Shown here piece after piece: positions 29,527-39,611 of a stretch of 64,000 bases of DNA. The first letter of the stretch is position 1; every line of letters begins with the position of its first letter. This DNA comes from JAWLFI01 sp964627995 (lineage in GTDB: Bacteria; Bacteroidota; Bacteroidia; Chitinophagales; Saprospiraceae): NCBI GenBank assembly GCA_964627995.1, contig CAZVLN010000009.1:8435-72434 (forward strand). Direction: 5' to 3'. A model generated the notes under the pieces. That model saw only the letters and a program-made list of their open reading frames with translations, was not told the DNA's origin and did not search any database. The translations under genes and the position numbers were made by a program.

Positions 29527-32500
29527 ATGAATTCGATGAGAAAAGGACTAATTACTCTAGGCTATTTAATCATGACTTTTGCATTTGGAATAGCCCAACA
29601 GAATTCTATTACTAACTGGAATGCCATTCAAGGCGATTACAAACCTAATGACAGTTTATCTTTTGAGGTAGTTTCATTGGATTCAGAAAGATTGAAGGTT
29701 TTAGAGAGTGAGGTTTCGTCTGGTATAATCCTATCTTTTAAAGAAGATTGGAAGCAAAATTTGCTTAATACAAAACCAAAGAAATTATCCTTTTCTCTAC
29801 TTTCACCAGAAGGCAATTTGATTGAATTGGACTTAGTTCGAACAGCCGGGGCTTTAGATAATTCTTCAATTCGCTTGGCCTCTTCTGAGGTTTTAGTAAA
29901 TGCACCCTCAGCGGTACACTACAGAGGAGAAATTCGCGATCTGGAGGGGTCAAGTGTAGGTATTTCTATTTTGGGAAATGAAATCATGGGTGTTTTTTTC
30001 TGGGGAGGCCAAAGCTACACCTTGGGCAAATTGGAAAGTCAAGAACCGGGAGAAAACTTGCATATATTTTATCCAAACACCAAATTGCTTCTCGATTTTC
30101 CTGACTTATGCCACATAACGGAGAATCACAATATGTCTGCTAAAAAGCCAGCGCAGTCCGAATCATCAAATACGGATAATTGCGTCCATATGTACTTCGA
30201 AGTTACTCATGATATATTTTTGGATAAAGGTGACCTGCCAGCAACGCTTGATTATATTAATGGTGCATTGTCTCAGGTTATAATATTATTTGAAAATGAG
30301 GACATCAATTTAGAAGTCAGTGAAATTTTGGTGTGGGATGTTCCAGACCCTTATGACGGTCCGAGTAGTGGTGATTATTTGGTTCAATTTAGAAATGAAC
30401 TTGATGGGAATTATAACGGAGATTTGGCTGCCCTTTTGGGATACGGAGGAGGTGGCGGAGTAGCCTATTTGGATGTATTATGCAATAATTTTTTTGGTGT
30501 TTCTTACAGTGGAATAGGTTCCTCTTATAATGAGGTTCCTCAATATAGCTGGACCATTATGGTAATTTCTCATGAAATCGGCCATAATATAGGCTCCCCT
30601 CATACTCACGCTTGTTTCTGGAATGGAGATGACACTATGATTGATGGTTGTGGTCCTGAAGCTGGATATCCGCAGAATCCCAATTGTCCTGTTGGACCAT
30701 TGCCACCCACTGGGGGAACTGTAATGAGTTATTGTCATCTGATTGGGGGAACTGGGATAAATCTTGGTGAAGGTTTTCATCCACAAGTAGTTGATTTGTT
30801 TGAAGATGAAATTAGTAATGCATCTTGCTTGGGACCTTGTGAATCAACTATTCCGACTGCAGACTTTGGAGTAGTGGAGACTCAACTTTGTGAAGAAAGT
30901 ACTGTCCAATTTTATAGCTTATCGTCCGCGAATACTACAGAATGGGATTGGAGTTTTCCGGGGGGAAGTCCATCTAGTAGTTCTGAGGAAAATCCATTGA
31001 TAACCTACAATAACCCTGGATCCTATGATGTAATACTAGAAGTTACTTCAGCTGCAGGCGAAACCGACGAGTTAGTTATGTCAGATTATATTTCAGTGGA
31101 TAACAACGGAAGTGAAGTTTTGATTTATCAGGATTTTGAAAACGGATTGGGAGATTATGTCGTAAATAACTCTTCTGGGCCGAGTTTTGAAATCACAACC
31201 AATGGCTCTGGAAGTACTTACGGTGCTTCTGCTTTATGGCTCGACAATTATAACAATTCAAATGGAGATTTCGATGAGTTGAGAAGTCCTGTATTTAGTC
31301 TACTAGCCTATAATTCTGCAACTTTATACATAGATTATGCGGTAACCAGACGTAATAATGTAAGTGACTCATTGGTCATTTATGCCTCAAGAGATGGAGG
31401 CGCAAGCTTTGAGCATGTGGTTGGCTTTTTTGAGAATGGCTCCGGAACGTATTCGACTCATACGAATACAAATAGCGAATTCACACCAGAGAATGCTGAT
31501 CAATGGTGCTTAAGTGGAACAGGGAATTCATGTTTAGAGATTGACTTGAGTTCATTTACTCGAGAGGATAATGTTCAATTGCAAATTCGAAATAAACACT
31601 TTGGTGGTAATAATTTATTTATTGATCGTCTTTGGATACAAACGGATTGTTATGACTTAGATGTTCCCTCTGCAGATTTTAGTGCGGATCCAGCAGAGGG
31701 CTGTGCGAGCATGGTGGTTGAGTTTACGGACTTATCTACTGAGTTTCCTCAGTCTCACGATTGGATTTTTGATGGAGGCATTCCTAACAACTCTTCTGAT
31801 CCCAATCCTACCATTATTTATGACCAACCCGGTGAGTACGCGGTTACACTTACAGTTACTAATCCAGAGGGTACAGATACTGAAACAAAGATCGGCTACA
31901 TAATGGTTGGAGATGACCCTACGGCAGACTTTGAGATTGATATAACAGATCGTACAGTTGATTTCACATACATTGGGGAACGAGCTATATCGTTCGATTG
32001 GCTTTTTGGTGACGGAAACGGGTCGACAGAAGAGAATCCCACGCATACCTATGTCGAAGACGGAGAATATAATGTTGAATTGACAGTAACTAATGATTGT
32101 GGAACTGCAACTACCGAACTTTCAGTAGTTATATCCACACTGCCTGTTGCTGAAATAGATATTTCATCGACTCAAGGTTGTGAGCCTTTATCGGTCTTTT
32201 TTGATGCAAGTGAAAGCGGTAATACAGATGACTATTATTGGGAATTTGATGGAGGATCACCTTCTTCATCTACTAATGATACTGTTAATGTTACCTATTC
32301 CGAGCCAGGAACTTACGATGTCTTATTTATAGCTTCTAATGAGAATGGGGACGACACTATTTATTATGTGGACCACATTTCTGTGGATCCTCTTCCTCAT
32401 GCAGAGTTTAACACTGGTTTAAATGACCTTACCGCCACATTTTATAATTTGTCTCAGGATTACACTGATGTGTTTTGGGATTTCGGAGATGGTGAAACCA

Positions 32501-34788
32501 CATCTTCTAATTCACCGGAACATACCTATGAGGACGTAGGCACTTATACCGTTCAACTTGTCGCATCTAATGGATGTGGAGCAGATACCTTTTTACGTGA
32601 AATTGAAGTGTATGTTCCGGTCGAGATTGATTTTTCAGCCAACCCAGAAGAGGGTTGCGCTGCTCTGGCTGTGCAGTTTGCAAACAACACAGTTTATGCG
32701 GATTCCCTTGAATGGGTTTTCGAGGGCGGAATCCCAAATACTTCATCAGAAACAAATCCTTCTGTGTTATATGAAAATGAAGGAAACTTTGATGTCCAAC
32801 TTATAGCCTGGAATGCCCAGTATACTGATACGCTTACTTTGTCAGACTACATCCATGTGAATGAATCTCCAACAGCTGGTTTTTCTTTTACTGCAAATGA
32901 AACTAGCGTTCAATTTTCCAACAGTTCTAGCACTAGCACTTCTTACTCTTGGGATTTTGGTGATGGAAATACTTCTACAGCAGAAAATCCAATTCATGAA
33001 TACGCTTCAGATGGCACATACTTGGCAAGCTTGATTGCAATGAATGGTTGCGGTTCTGACACAAGCGTCAGACAAATTATCATTTCAACAGATGCGATAG
33101 CTGGCTTCACTGCGAATACTCTTGAGGGTTGTCCTGGTGTAACCATAGAGTTTATTGATCAGTCTTCCGCAAATACTACTGAATGGTCATGGATCTTTGA
33201 AGGTGGTTCGCCCACTAATTCATCGGAACAAGATCCCGTCGTATCTTATGACTCTCCGGGCACATATGATGTTACGCTTATTGCTAGTTCATCAAATGGT
33301 AGTGACACTCTATCCGTAGTCGATTATATCACAATTTATGAATTACCTTCTGCTAGCTTTGCTTATAATGTGAATGATCGACAACTAACTCTTGAGAATC
33401 AATCTAATCATAGTACAAGTTATTATTGGGATTTCGGAGATGGTAGCTCATCTTCAGAAGAAAGTCCTACACATGAATATACACAGGACGGAATATATGA
33501 TGTTGAATTATCAGCGATAAATGAGTGCGATACCTCTAATTTTTCTTTGAGTATAGAAGTTTTTACGCTACCAACTTCGGATTTTTCTGCAAGTGTAACA
33601 GAAGGCTGTGGAGATTTGGTCGTCGAGTTTCAAAATAGCTCAACGGAGAACGCTTTAGATTTTCAATGGTTTTTCCCCGGTGCTGATCCAGAGGTTTCAT
33701 TTGAGGAAAACCCTGAAGTCATCTATTTTGTTCCTGGTCTTCATACAGTTACTTTAATTGTGTCAAACCCATCAGGTGCGGATACTCTAATGATTGAAGA
33801 ATTTATTAATATTTATCCATCACCTCAGCCATTTTTTGATTATGACGTAGATAGCCTCACAATATCCTTTGAGGATTTATCTAGCTATGTAGACCGATAT
33901 TATTGGGACTTTGGAGATGGACAATCAGACACAACTGCTCAACCTACTCATACCTATGCTGTAGATAGCAGTTATGAAGTCACTTTAATGGGCATGAACG
34001 ATTGTGATACTGTACGGCTAACCCGGACTGTAGGTACAGAAGGATTACCGCAAGCGAAGTTCAATGTGTTAGGTGAACGATTGGGATGTGTTCCATTGAC
34101 TGTGGAGCTAAATAATGAAACAGCTGGAGATGGTATTGAATATCAGTGGATATTTCCAGGTGGAAGCCCGGACAGCTCAGATGCGGTAAATCCCTCAGTC
34201 ACATATGACAGCGCAGGTATTTACCCAATCACTCTAATTGCATATAATGCCAATGGTTCAAATCAATTTACACTCCAAAATGCAATTCGTGTGATCGAAC
34301 TGCCTTCTTCGAGTTTTACTTTTTCTTCGCAGACTGATTTCACTTATTCTTTTCAGAGTGAGATTGAGGGAGAGGAGATCACAAATGTCCAATGGTTTTT
34401 CGGTGACGGTAATGGGTCAAGCGAAGAGAATCCCTCGCATACTTTTGAAGCCGATGGTGTATATGATGTGATGCTGGTTGTTTCCAATATTTGTGGAAAT
34501 GATACTGCTGGACAAACCATTCAAATACAGACGACTAGTGTAACTTCATTTGAGGATAAATCCTTACAAGTTTATCCCAACCCCGCCCAGGACCGAGTTT
34601 TTATTTCTCCCTGGCCGGCAGATGCACGAATTGAAATTCATAACAGCCTGGGCGCGATTAAAGAGGTTTGGAGGCCGAGTAGTACGAATAGGTATCTATC
34701 TGTGCATAGACTACCTGCCGGAATGTACTTTATACACATTATTCGAGATCAGGATCGAATTACCGCTCCTCTAATAATTCAACGGTAA
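29527..34788 (+). CDS. Secreted M12B-like metalloprotease with 13 PKD domains and type A T9SS sorting domain
   Basis: 1753 residues. A signal peptide (LITLGYLIMTFAFGIAQ) and a propeptide-like region lead to a catalytic domain with the zinc motif H349-E-I-G-H-N-I-G-S-P-H359 and a Met-turn in GGTVMSYCH, as in reprolysin-type (metzincin) enzymes. PKD domain 1 follows at about 440-525, then a jelly-roll-like segment (about 536-715), then twelve PKD domains alternating in two subtypes, and a C-terminal type A sorting domain (LQVYPNPAQDRVFIS ... LPAGMYFIHIIRDQD). It should be exported by T9SS and degrade extracellular protein. It starts 1 bp after the giant adhesin stop, so both are probably made from one transcript. 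ATG 29536 is an alternative start. Confidence 0.9.
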   Translation: MNSMRKGLITLGYLIMTFAFGIAQQNSITNWNAIQGDYKPNDSLSFEVVSLDSERLKVLESEVSSGIILSFKEDWKQNLLNTKPKKLSFSLLSPEGNLIELDLVRTAGALDNSSIRLASSEVLVNAPSAVHYRGEIRDLEGSSVGISILGNEIMGVFFWGGQSYTLGKLESQEPGENLHIFYPNTKLLLDFPDLCHITENHNMSAKKPAQSESSNTDNCVHMYFEVTHDIFLDKGDLPATLDYINGALSQVIILFENEDINLEVSEILVWDVPDPYDGPSSGDYLVQFRNELDGNYNGDLAALLGYGGGGGVAYLDVLCNNFFGVSYSGIGSSYNEVPQYSWTIMVISHEIGHNIGSPHTHACFWNGDDTMIDGCGPEAGYPQNPNCPVGPLPPTGGTVMSYCHLIGGTGINLGEGFHPQVVDLFEDEISNASCLGPCESTIPTADFGVVETQLCEESTVQFYSLSSANTTEWDWSFPGGSPSSSSEENPLITYNNPGSYDVILEVTSAAGETDELVMSDYISVDNNGSEVLIYQDFENGLGDYVVNNSSGPSFEITTNGSGSTYGASALWLDNYNNSNGDFDELRSPVFSLLAYNSATLYIDYAVTRRNNVSDSLVIYASRDGGASFEHVVGFFENGSGTYSTHTNTNSEFTPENADQWCLSGTGNSCLEIDLSSFTREDNVQLQIRNKHFGGNNLFIDRLWIQTDCYDLDVPSADFSADPAEGCASMVVEFTDLSTEFPQSHDWIFDGGIPNNSSDPNPTIIYDQPGEYAVTLTVTNPEGTDTETKIGYIMVGDDPTADFEIDITDRTVDFTYIGERAISFDWLFGDGNGSTEENPTHTYVEDGEYNVELTVTNDCGTATTELSVVISTLPVAEIDISSTQGCEPLSVFFDASESGNTDDYYWEFDGGSPSSSTNDTVNVTYSEPGTYDVLFIASNENGDDTIYYVDHISVDPLPHAEFNTGLNDLTATFYNLSQDYTDVFWDFGDGETTSSNSPEHTYEDVGTYTVQLVASNGCGADTFLREIEVYVPVEIDFSANPEEGCAALAVQFANNTVYADSLEWVFEGGIPNTSSETNPSVLYENEGNFDVQLIAWNAQYTDTLTLSDYIHVNESPTAGFSFTANETSVQFSNSSSTSTSYSWDFGDGNTSTAENPIHEYASDGTYLASLIAMNGCGSDTSVRQIIISTDAIAGFTANTLEGCPGVTIEFIDQSSANTTEWSWIFEGGSPTNSSEQDPVVSYDSPGTYDVTLIASSSNGSDTLSVVDYITIYELPSASFAYNVNDRQLTLENQSNHSTSYYWDFGDGSSSSEESPTHEYTQDGIYDVELSAINECDTSNFSLSIEVFTLPTSDFSASVTEGCGDLVVEFQNSSTENALDFQWFFPGADPEVSFEENPEVIYFVPGLHTVTLIVSNPSGADTLMIEEFINIYPSPQPFFDYDVDSLTISFEDLSSYVDRYYWDFGDGQSDTTAQPTHTYAVDSSYEVTLMGMNDCDTVRLTRTVGTEGLPQAKFNVLGERLGCVPLTVELNNETAGDGIEYQWIFPGGSPDSSDAVNPSVTYDSAGIYPITLIAYNANGSNQFTLQNAIRVIELPSSSFTFSSQTDFTYSFQSEIEGEEITNVQWFFGDGNGSSEENPSHTFEADGVYDVMLVVSNICGNDTAGQTIQIQTTSVTSFEDKSLQVYPNPAQDRVFISPWPADARIEIHNSLGAIKEVWRPSSTNRYLSVHRLPAGMYFIHIIRDQDRITAPLIIQR

Positions 34789-34821
34789 GGAATATAATCT
34801 AACTTAAACGGGAAGAATGCT

Positions 34822-34936
34822 GCGTGAGGTGCCTGGACGGTCGCGCCCTGGCGCGAGTCTCCGAAGCGCTTGTTAAAGTGCGCCGGAGACGGAACCCTGG
34901 AAGGGACCGACCCCCAATTCTTTGGGGGGCACGCCC
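34822..34936 (+). repeat. Structured intergenic element, class B copy 1
   Basis: Outer ends GCGTG (34822-34826) and CACGC (34930-34934) pair. Inside: TCGCGCC/GGCGCGA hairpin, GTCTCCG/CGGAGAC enclosing GCGCTT-gtta-AAGTGC, then the shared 22-base block at 34892-34913 beginning GAACCCTGGAAGGGACC (CCCT/AGGG mini-hairpin), then CCCCC-aattcttt-GGGGG, then a C-rich tail. It lies between the protease gene and argS. Confidence 0.7.
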
Positions 34937-35012
34937 TAAAACCAATTTAGATTCTATTTTTTATTGCCATAATGAGGGAGGGACCTAAGTATATACTATT
35001 TTTGTGCTTTCA

Positions 35013-36866
35013 ATGAAGAAAAAATTCATGATAGAAGAAGAATTGCGACAGCTGGTGCAAAAGCTGATGGTAAATAAGTATAATGTAGAATCTGACTTGG
35101 ATATATCGGTGCAGTCCACTCGACAGGAAGTAGACGGAGATCTTACTGTGGTACTTTTTCCCTTATTGAAAGTTGCTCGAACAAATCCCGCGCAGCTGGG
35201 TCAAATAATTGGAGAAGAGTTAATAGAGAATTGTGATGCGGTTAAATCTTTTGATGTGGTCAAGGGATTTTTAAATCTAAAGCTGACAGATTCCTTTTGG
35301 TTGCAGACAATAGAAAAGGCCGGTTTGGATCCAGATTATGGAAAGTGGGAAGCTAAAGGCGAGAAAACTATTGTTGAGTTTAGTAGTCCTAATACCAATA
35401 AACCGCTACACCTCGGGCACATTCGAAATATTTTATTAGGGAGTTCGCTGGCTAATATATTGGAATATAACGGTCACGAAGTTGTTCGAACTCAAGTGAT
35501 TAATGATAGAGGCATAGCTATATGTAAGTCAATGGTCATTCAGCGCGATTATATGGATGGAGAGTCTCCCCAAACTGTCGGGAAGAAGGGAGACCATTAC
35601 GTAGGGGATTTGTATGTTCGCTTTGAAACAGAATTCAAATCAGAATACGAGAAATGGCAGGCTACGGAGGCGGCAGAAGAGGTATATGATTCTTTATCCA
35701 AAGAGGGTGAAGCTCGCGATGTGTTTTTTAAGCGCTGGAAAAACGAGTATTTCAATCAATTCTCTTCATTAGGTAAAGAGGCGAAAAACATGCTTTTAGC
35801 CTGGGAAGCCGGTGAGCCAAGGGTTATCAAATTGTGGGAACGGATGAATAGCTGGGTATATGAAGGCTTTGAACAAACCTATGGTCGTTTGGATGTTGAG
35901 TTTGACCTCAATTATTACGAATCTAAGACCTATTCATTGGGCAATACTTACGTAGACGAAGGGCTGAAAGCAGGCATATTTGAAAAGAAGCAGGATGGCA
36001 GTATTTGGGTAGACCTTACCGAACGTGGTTTAGATGAAAAAATTCTGCGTCGTGCCGATGGTACTTCCCTTTATATAACACAAGATATAGGAACAGCGCA
36101 AAAGCGTTTTGAGGATTTTGGCCAGGATCGAATGATATATGTTGTGGGTAACGAACAGGAATACCATTTTCAGGTTTTATTCGAGGTATTAGATTTATTA
36201 GAAGCCTCTTATGCCAATCAGTGTTATCATTTATCCTATGGAATGGTGGATTTGCCGCATGGAAAAATGAAATCGCGAGAAGGTAATGTTGTCGATGCAG
36301 ATGATTTGATGAATGAAGTTGTCCAGCAGGCGGAGGAAAATGCCAAGGAGCGTGGGGATTTGTCTGATCTCACTCAAGCTGAGCGCAAGGTAATTTATGA
36401 ACGTGTAGGTTTAGCTGCTTTAAAGTTTTTCATAATTAAGGTCAACCCTCAGAAGCGAATGGTTTTTAATCCAGAAGCCTCCCTGGATTTGCAGGGCCAA
36501 ACCGGTCCGTATATACAGAATGCCTATGTTCGCATTCAGTCCATATTCAGGAAGGTAGGTTGTCCAGATGTAAATCAGATACCTTCTGCCTACGATTGGG
36601 CACCGCAAGAGCGTGCTGTGGTGGCTGCTCTGCGTCAGTTCCCTCTTGTTATTGCAGAGGCAGCCGAACGATATGATCCGTCCCATGTTGCACATTACGC
36701 TTATGAATTGGCAAAGTTATTTCACAAGTTTTATCACGATATTTCCATTCAACGGGCGGAAAGCCCGGCTGTACGGCACGTACGTTTGTTGTTGTGTCAG
36801 GCAGTGGCAGCTGTAATTGAAAAAAGTATGGGGTTGTTAGGAATGGAGATGCCGCAAAGAATGTAA
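35013..36866 (+). CDS. argS: Arginyl-tRNA synthetase
   Basis: About 617 residues from ATG 35013; ATG 35028 (MIEEELRQL) and GTG 35004 are alternatives, and a TAnnTTTG-like box at 34997-35004 would favour the later starts. Class I signature H133-L-G-H136 within FSSPNTNKPLHLGHIRN, and the degenerate KMSKS region KMKSREGN, typical for ArgRS. The N-terminal Add1 domain and C-terminal DALR anticodon-binding domain (TGPYIQNAYVRIQSIFRK to the end) are complete. It charges tRNA-Arg in the cytoplasm. glnS begins 4 bp after its stop, so the two synthetases form an operon. Confidence 0.96.
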   Translation: MKKKFMIEEELRQLVQKLMVNKYNVESDLDISVQSTRQEVDGDLTVVLFPLLKVARTNPAQLGQIIGEELIENCDAVKSFDVVKGFLNLKLTDSFWLQTIEKAGLDPDYGKWEAKGEKTIVEFSSPNTNKPLHLGHIRNILLGSSLANILEYNGHEVVRTQVINDRGIAICKSMVIQRDYMDGESPQTVGKKGDHYVGDLYVRFETEFKSEYEKWQATEAAEEVYDSLSKEGEARDVFFKRWKNEYFNQFSSLGKEAKNMLLAWEAGEPRVIKLWERMNSWVYEGFEQTYGRLDVEFDLNYYESKTYSLGNTYVDEGLKAGIFEKKQDGSIWVDLTERGLDEKILRRADGTSLYITQDIGTAQKRFEDFGQDRMIYVVGNEQEYHFQVLFEVLDLLEASYANQCYHLSYGMVDLPHGKMKSREGNVVDADDLMNEVVQQAEENAKERGDLSDLTQAERKVIYERVGLAALKFFIIKVNPQKRMVFNPEASLDLQGQTGPYIQNAYVRIQSIFRKVGCPDVNQIPSAYDWAPQERAVVAALRQFPLVIAEAAERYDPSHVAHYAYELAKLFHKFYHDISIQRAESPAVRHVRLLLCQAVAAVIEKSMGLLGMEMPQRM

Positions 36867-36870
36867 AGAT

Positions 36871-38595
36871 ATGAGCGAGAAGAAAAGTTTAAACTTTATA
36901 GAGCAAATCGTTAAAGACGATATTGAAAATGGTCTTCACGGGGGACGTGTGCATACGCGGTTCCCACCCGAACCCAATGGGTACTTACATATTGGGCATG
37001 CCAAATCCATTGTATTGAATTTTGAGCTGGCAGCTTCCCATGGGGGAACTACAAACTTGCGTTTTGACGATACGAATCCGACTAAAGAAAGTATAGAATA
37101 CGTAGAGTCAATTAAGCACGATGTCAGTTGGTTAGGGTATAATTGGGGAGACCGTGAATACTATACCTCAGACTATTTTCAGCAATTATATGATTTTGCA
37201 ATACAGTTGATCCAACAGGGGCAAGCATATGTCGATGATACGCCACCTGAAGAGATGGCAGACATGAAAGGTACACCGACCCGGCCTGGTGTAGAAAGCG
37301 CATTCCGAGAACGACAGGTTGAGGAAAATATCGAGTTGTTTGAGGGGATGCGTGATGGAAAATTTGATGAGGGTAGCCGAGTACTTCGAGCTAAGATCGA
37401 TATGACTTCGCCCAATATGCATTTACGTGACCCTATTTTATACCGCATTAAAAAGGAACCGCATCACAGAACAGGAGATGATTGGTGTATTTATCCCATG
37501 TATGATTTTGCGCATGGACAAAGTGATTCTGTAGAGAAAATAACACACTCCTTGTGTACAGTAGAATTTGAGAATCATCGTCCCCTATACAATTGGTTTA
37601 TCGAAAAGCTCGATATATTTCCGAGTCGACAGATCGAATTTGCCCGACTTAATTTAAATTATACTGTTTTAAGTAAGCGCAGGTTACTAAAACTAGTTGA
37701 AATGGGTATAGTAAGTTCATGGGATGACCCCAGAATGCCTACTATTTCAGGTATGCGCAGGAGAGGGTATAGTCCTGAAGCCATTCAGAGTTTCTGCCGT
37801 GAAATTGGTGTTGCAAAGCGTGACAATTTGATTAGCATGTCGTTGTTGGAATATCACGTTCGCGAACATTTGAACGAAGTTGCACCACGAATTATGGCTG
37901 TTACCGACCCTGTAGAGCTTGTGATTACTAGTTATTCTGAAGGTAAGTCAGAGACCTTATCTATTGAGAATAATCCTGAAAAACCAGAGACAGGAGATCG
38001 GGATGTTCAATTTAGCCGTGAAATATGGATCGAACGTAGTGATTTCATGGAGAACCCGCCAGAGAAGTTTTATCGGTTGGGACCTGGCCGCAAAGTGCGT
38101 CTTAAAGGAGCTTTTATTATAGAGTGTACGGGCTTTGACACAGATGATGAAACTGGCAATGTAAGCCGTATTTATGCGAAACATTTCCCTGAAAGTAGGA
38201 GTGGAGAAGATGATTCCGGTATTAAAGTGAAAGGGACGATACATTGGGTAAATAAGGCTGATGCATTAGAAGCTAAAATTTTGGCCTATGACCGGTTGTT
38301 TAATGACGCTACACCCGCGAGTCATGATGATAAAGAATTTACTGAATTTATTAATCCGGACTCCTTATCTATAATTGAGGGTGCGAAGGTAGAGCGATCT
38401 ATGAAAGATGCAAAACCGATGGAACGTTATCAGTTTTTGCGCAAAGGGTACTATTGTGTAGATCAGTCTAGCACACCGGAAATGCTTGTCTTTAATCGGA
38501 CAGTTATGCTTAGAGATCCATGGAAAAAGGTGGAAAAGCAGCAACTCAATCGTTTAAAACAGAAGCAGCAGCGAGCAAGGAAAAAGAATAAATAA
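36871..38595 (+). CDS. glnS: Glutaminyl-tRNA synthetase
   Basis: 574 residues, near the bacterial norm (about 555). RFPPEPNGYLHIGHAKS has the HIGH motif (H40-I-G-H43) with the GlnRS/GluRS-type PPEPNG; V266-L-S-K-R270 is the KMSKS equivalent. The C-terminal half is the two-barrel anticodon-binding domain, ending in a Lys/Gln-rich tail. Direct charging of tRNA-Gln implies that the organism need not rely on the GatCAB transamidation route for glutamine. Second gene of the argS-glnS pair; converges on the OmpA-domain gene with 6 bp between. Confidence 0.96.
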   Translation: MSEKKSLNFIEQIVKDDIENGLHGGRVHTRFPPEPNGYLHIGHAKSIVLNFELAASHGGTTNLRFDDTNPTKESIEYVESIKHDVSWLGYNWGDREYYTSDYFQQLYDFAIQLIQQGQAYVDDTPPEEMADMKGTPTRPGVESAFRERQVEENIELFEGMRDGKFDEGSRVLRAKIDMTSPNMHLRDPILYRIKKEPHHRTGDDWCIYPMYDFAHGQSDSVEKITHSLCTVEFENHRPLYNWFIEKLDIFPSRQIEFARLNLNYTVLSKRRLLKLVEMGIVSSWDDPRMPTISGMRRRGYSPEAIQSFCREIGVAKRDNLISMSLLEYHVREHLNEVAPRIMAVTDPVELVITSYSEGKSETLSIENNPEKPETGDRDVQFSREIWIERSDFMENPPEKFYRLGPGRKVRLKGAFIIECTGFDTDDETGNVSRIYAKHFPESRSGEDDSGIKVKGTIHWVNKADALEAKILAYDRLFNDATPASHDDKEFTEFINPDSLSIIEGAKVERSMKDAKPMERYQFLRKGYYCVDQSSTPEMLVFNRTVMLRDPWKKVEKQQLNRLKQKQQRARKKNK

Positions 38596-38601
38596 ACAGG
38601 A

Positions 38602-39474
38602 TTAAAAATCAATGATTTCGATTTCTACTCGTCGATTCATTTTCCGCTCATGGTCATTGCGTTCCAGCGGGTAAAGAGGTTGTGTTCGTGCGAAGCCTTG
38701 GTAGCTCAATCGGTTTGAGTCTATTCCATTTCGAACCAGATATTTATAAATGTTATGCGCTCTATTAATTGAGAGCCGTTCCTCTTGGGTATCTTTATCA
38801 ATGCCATCTCGGCCAGCTGGGGCGCAGCATACGTGTCCCTGCAATTCAATTTGGAGTGAAGGATGTTTTTCTAGTATGTGAAGAAGTTTCTTTAATCGAG
38901 GAATTGACTCGGTTAATAATATGTGTCGGCCAGGGCGGAAATAAAGCCTATCAATGACAAGTTTATCACCTCGATTTAGCTCATTTAAATTGAATTCACT
39001 GAATATCAAGGGCTCCGTTCGATTTGCCAAAACCACCATAACTTTTCGGTCTTCGGGCACGCGTTGATTGGGAGGGAGCGATCGTTGAATACTTCCTTTT
39101 CCACGAATAGACTCAATTAGCGAAACGGGTATATCCATATTTTGTAAAAACGAAACTACAGCAGCAGCTCGACGTGCTGACAAGTCCTGATTGTATGGGT
39201 CTGACCCCGTATGGTCCGCGTATCCGTGAACCAATAGAATTTTATTTGGAGTATTGAATAATTTATCTTTCAATGCTTTTAATGGTTCAGTATACTTAGG
39301 CTTAATCAAAGTTTTGTCGTGATCAAAATATATGATAAGCGTATCATGGAGACTAGGGGGTTGTGCAAAAGAGTGAGTTGATACTATAAATACACATACT
39401 AAAAGCTGAAAAACTGATTTTATAAACCTTATGAACGTCAAAACAAAGAGCGATTTGTGGTATATGATATCCAT
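38602..39474 (-). CDS. Exported protein of two OmpA C-terminal (peptidoglycan-binding) domains
   Basis: 290 residues. A signal peptide-like segment (FQLLVCVFIVSTHSFAQ) is followed at once by one OmpA-like domain (IIYFDHDKTLIKPKY, VHGYADHTGSDPYNQDLSARRA), and a second, more diverged one (LYFRPGRHILLTESIPRL, LQGHVCCAP, SINRAHNIYKYLVRNGID, NRRVEIEI). No beta-barrel or TPR region is present, unlike the usual architectures. It probably sits in the periplasm and binds peptidoglycan at two sites; whether it joins a larger envelope complex is unknown. It is divergent from glnA across 137 bp. Confidence 0.82.
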   Translation of the reverse strand: MDIIYHKSLFVLTFIRFIKSVFQLLVCVFIVSTHSFAQPPSLHDTLIIYFDHDKTLIKPKYTEPLKALKDKLFNTPNKILLVHGYADHTGSDPYNQDLSARRAAAVVSFLQNMDIPVSLIESIRGKGSIQRSLPPNQRVPEDRKVMVVLANRTEPLIFSEFNLNELNRGDKLVIDRLYFRPGRHILLTESIPRLKKLLHILEKHPSLQIELQGHVCCAPAGRDGIDKDTQEERLSINRAHNIYKYLVRNGIDSNRLSYQGFARTQPLYPLERNDHERKMNRRVEIEIIDF

Positions 39475-39611
39475 TTCGTGTTAAGAAGAATTAGATTTTG
39501 AATATTTTATATGTAAGTATTAGATCTTCTGTTTTTTATCTCTAAATTAGCGGCGTATTTAAAATTAGGGCACTAAGGTATTAACCTAACATCTAAAATA
39601 TAGATAATATT

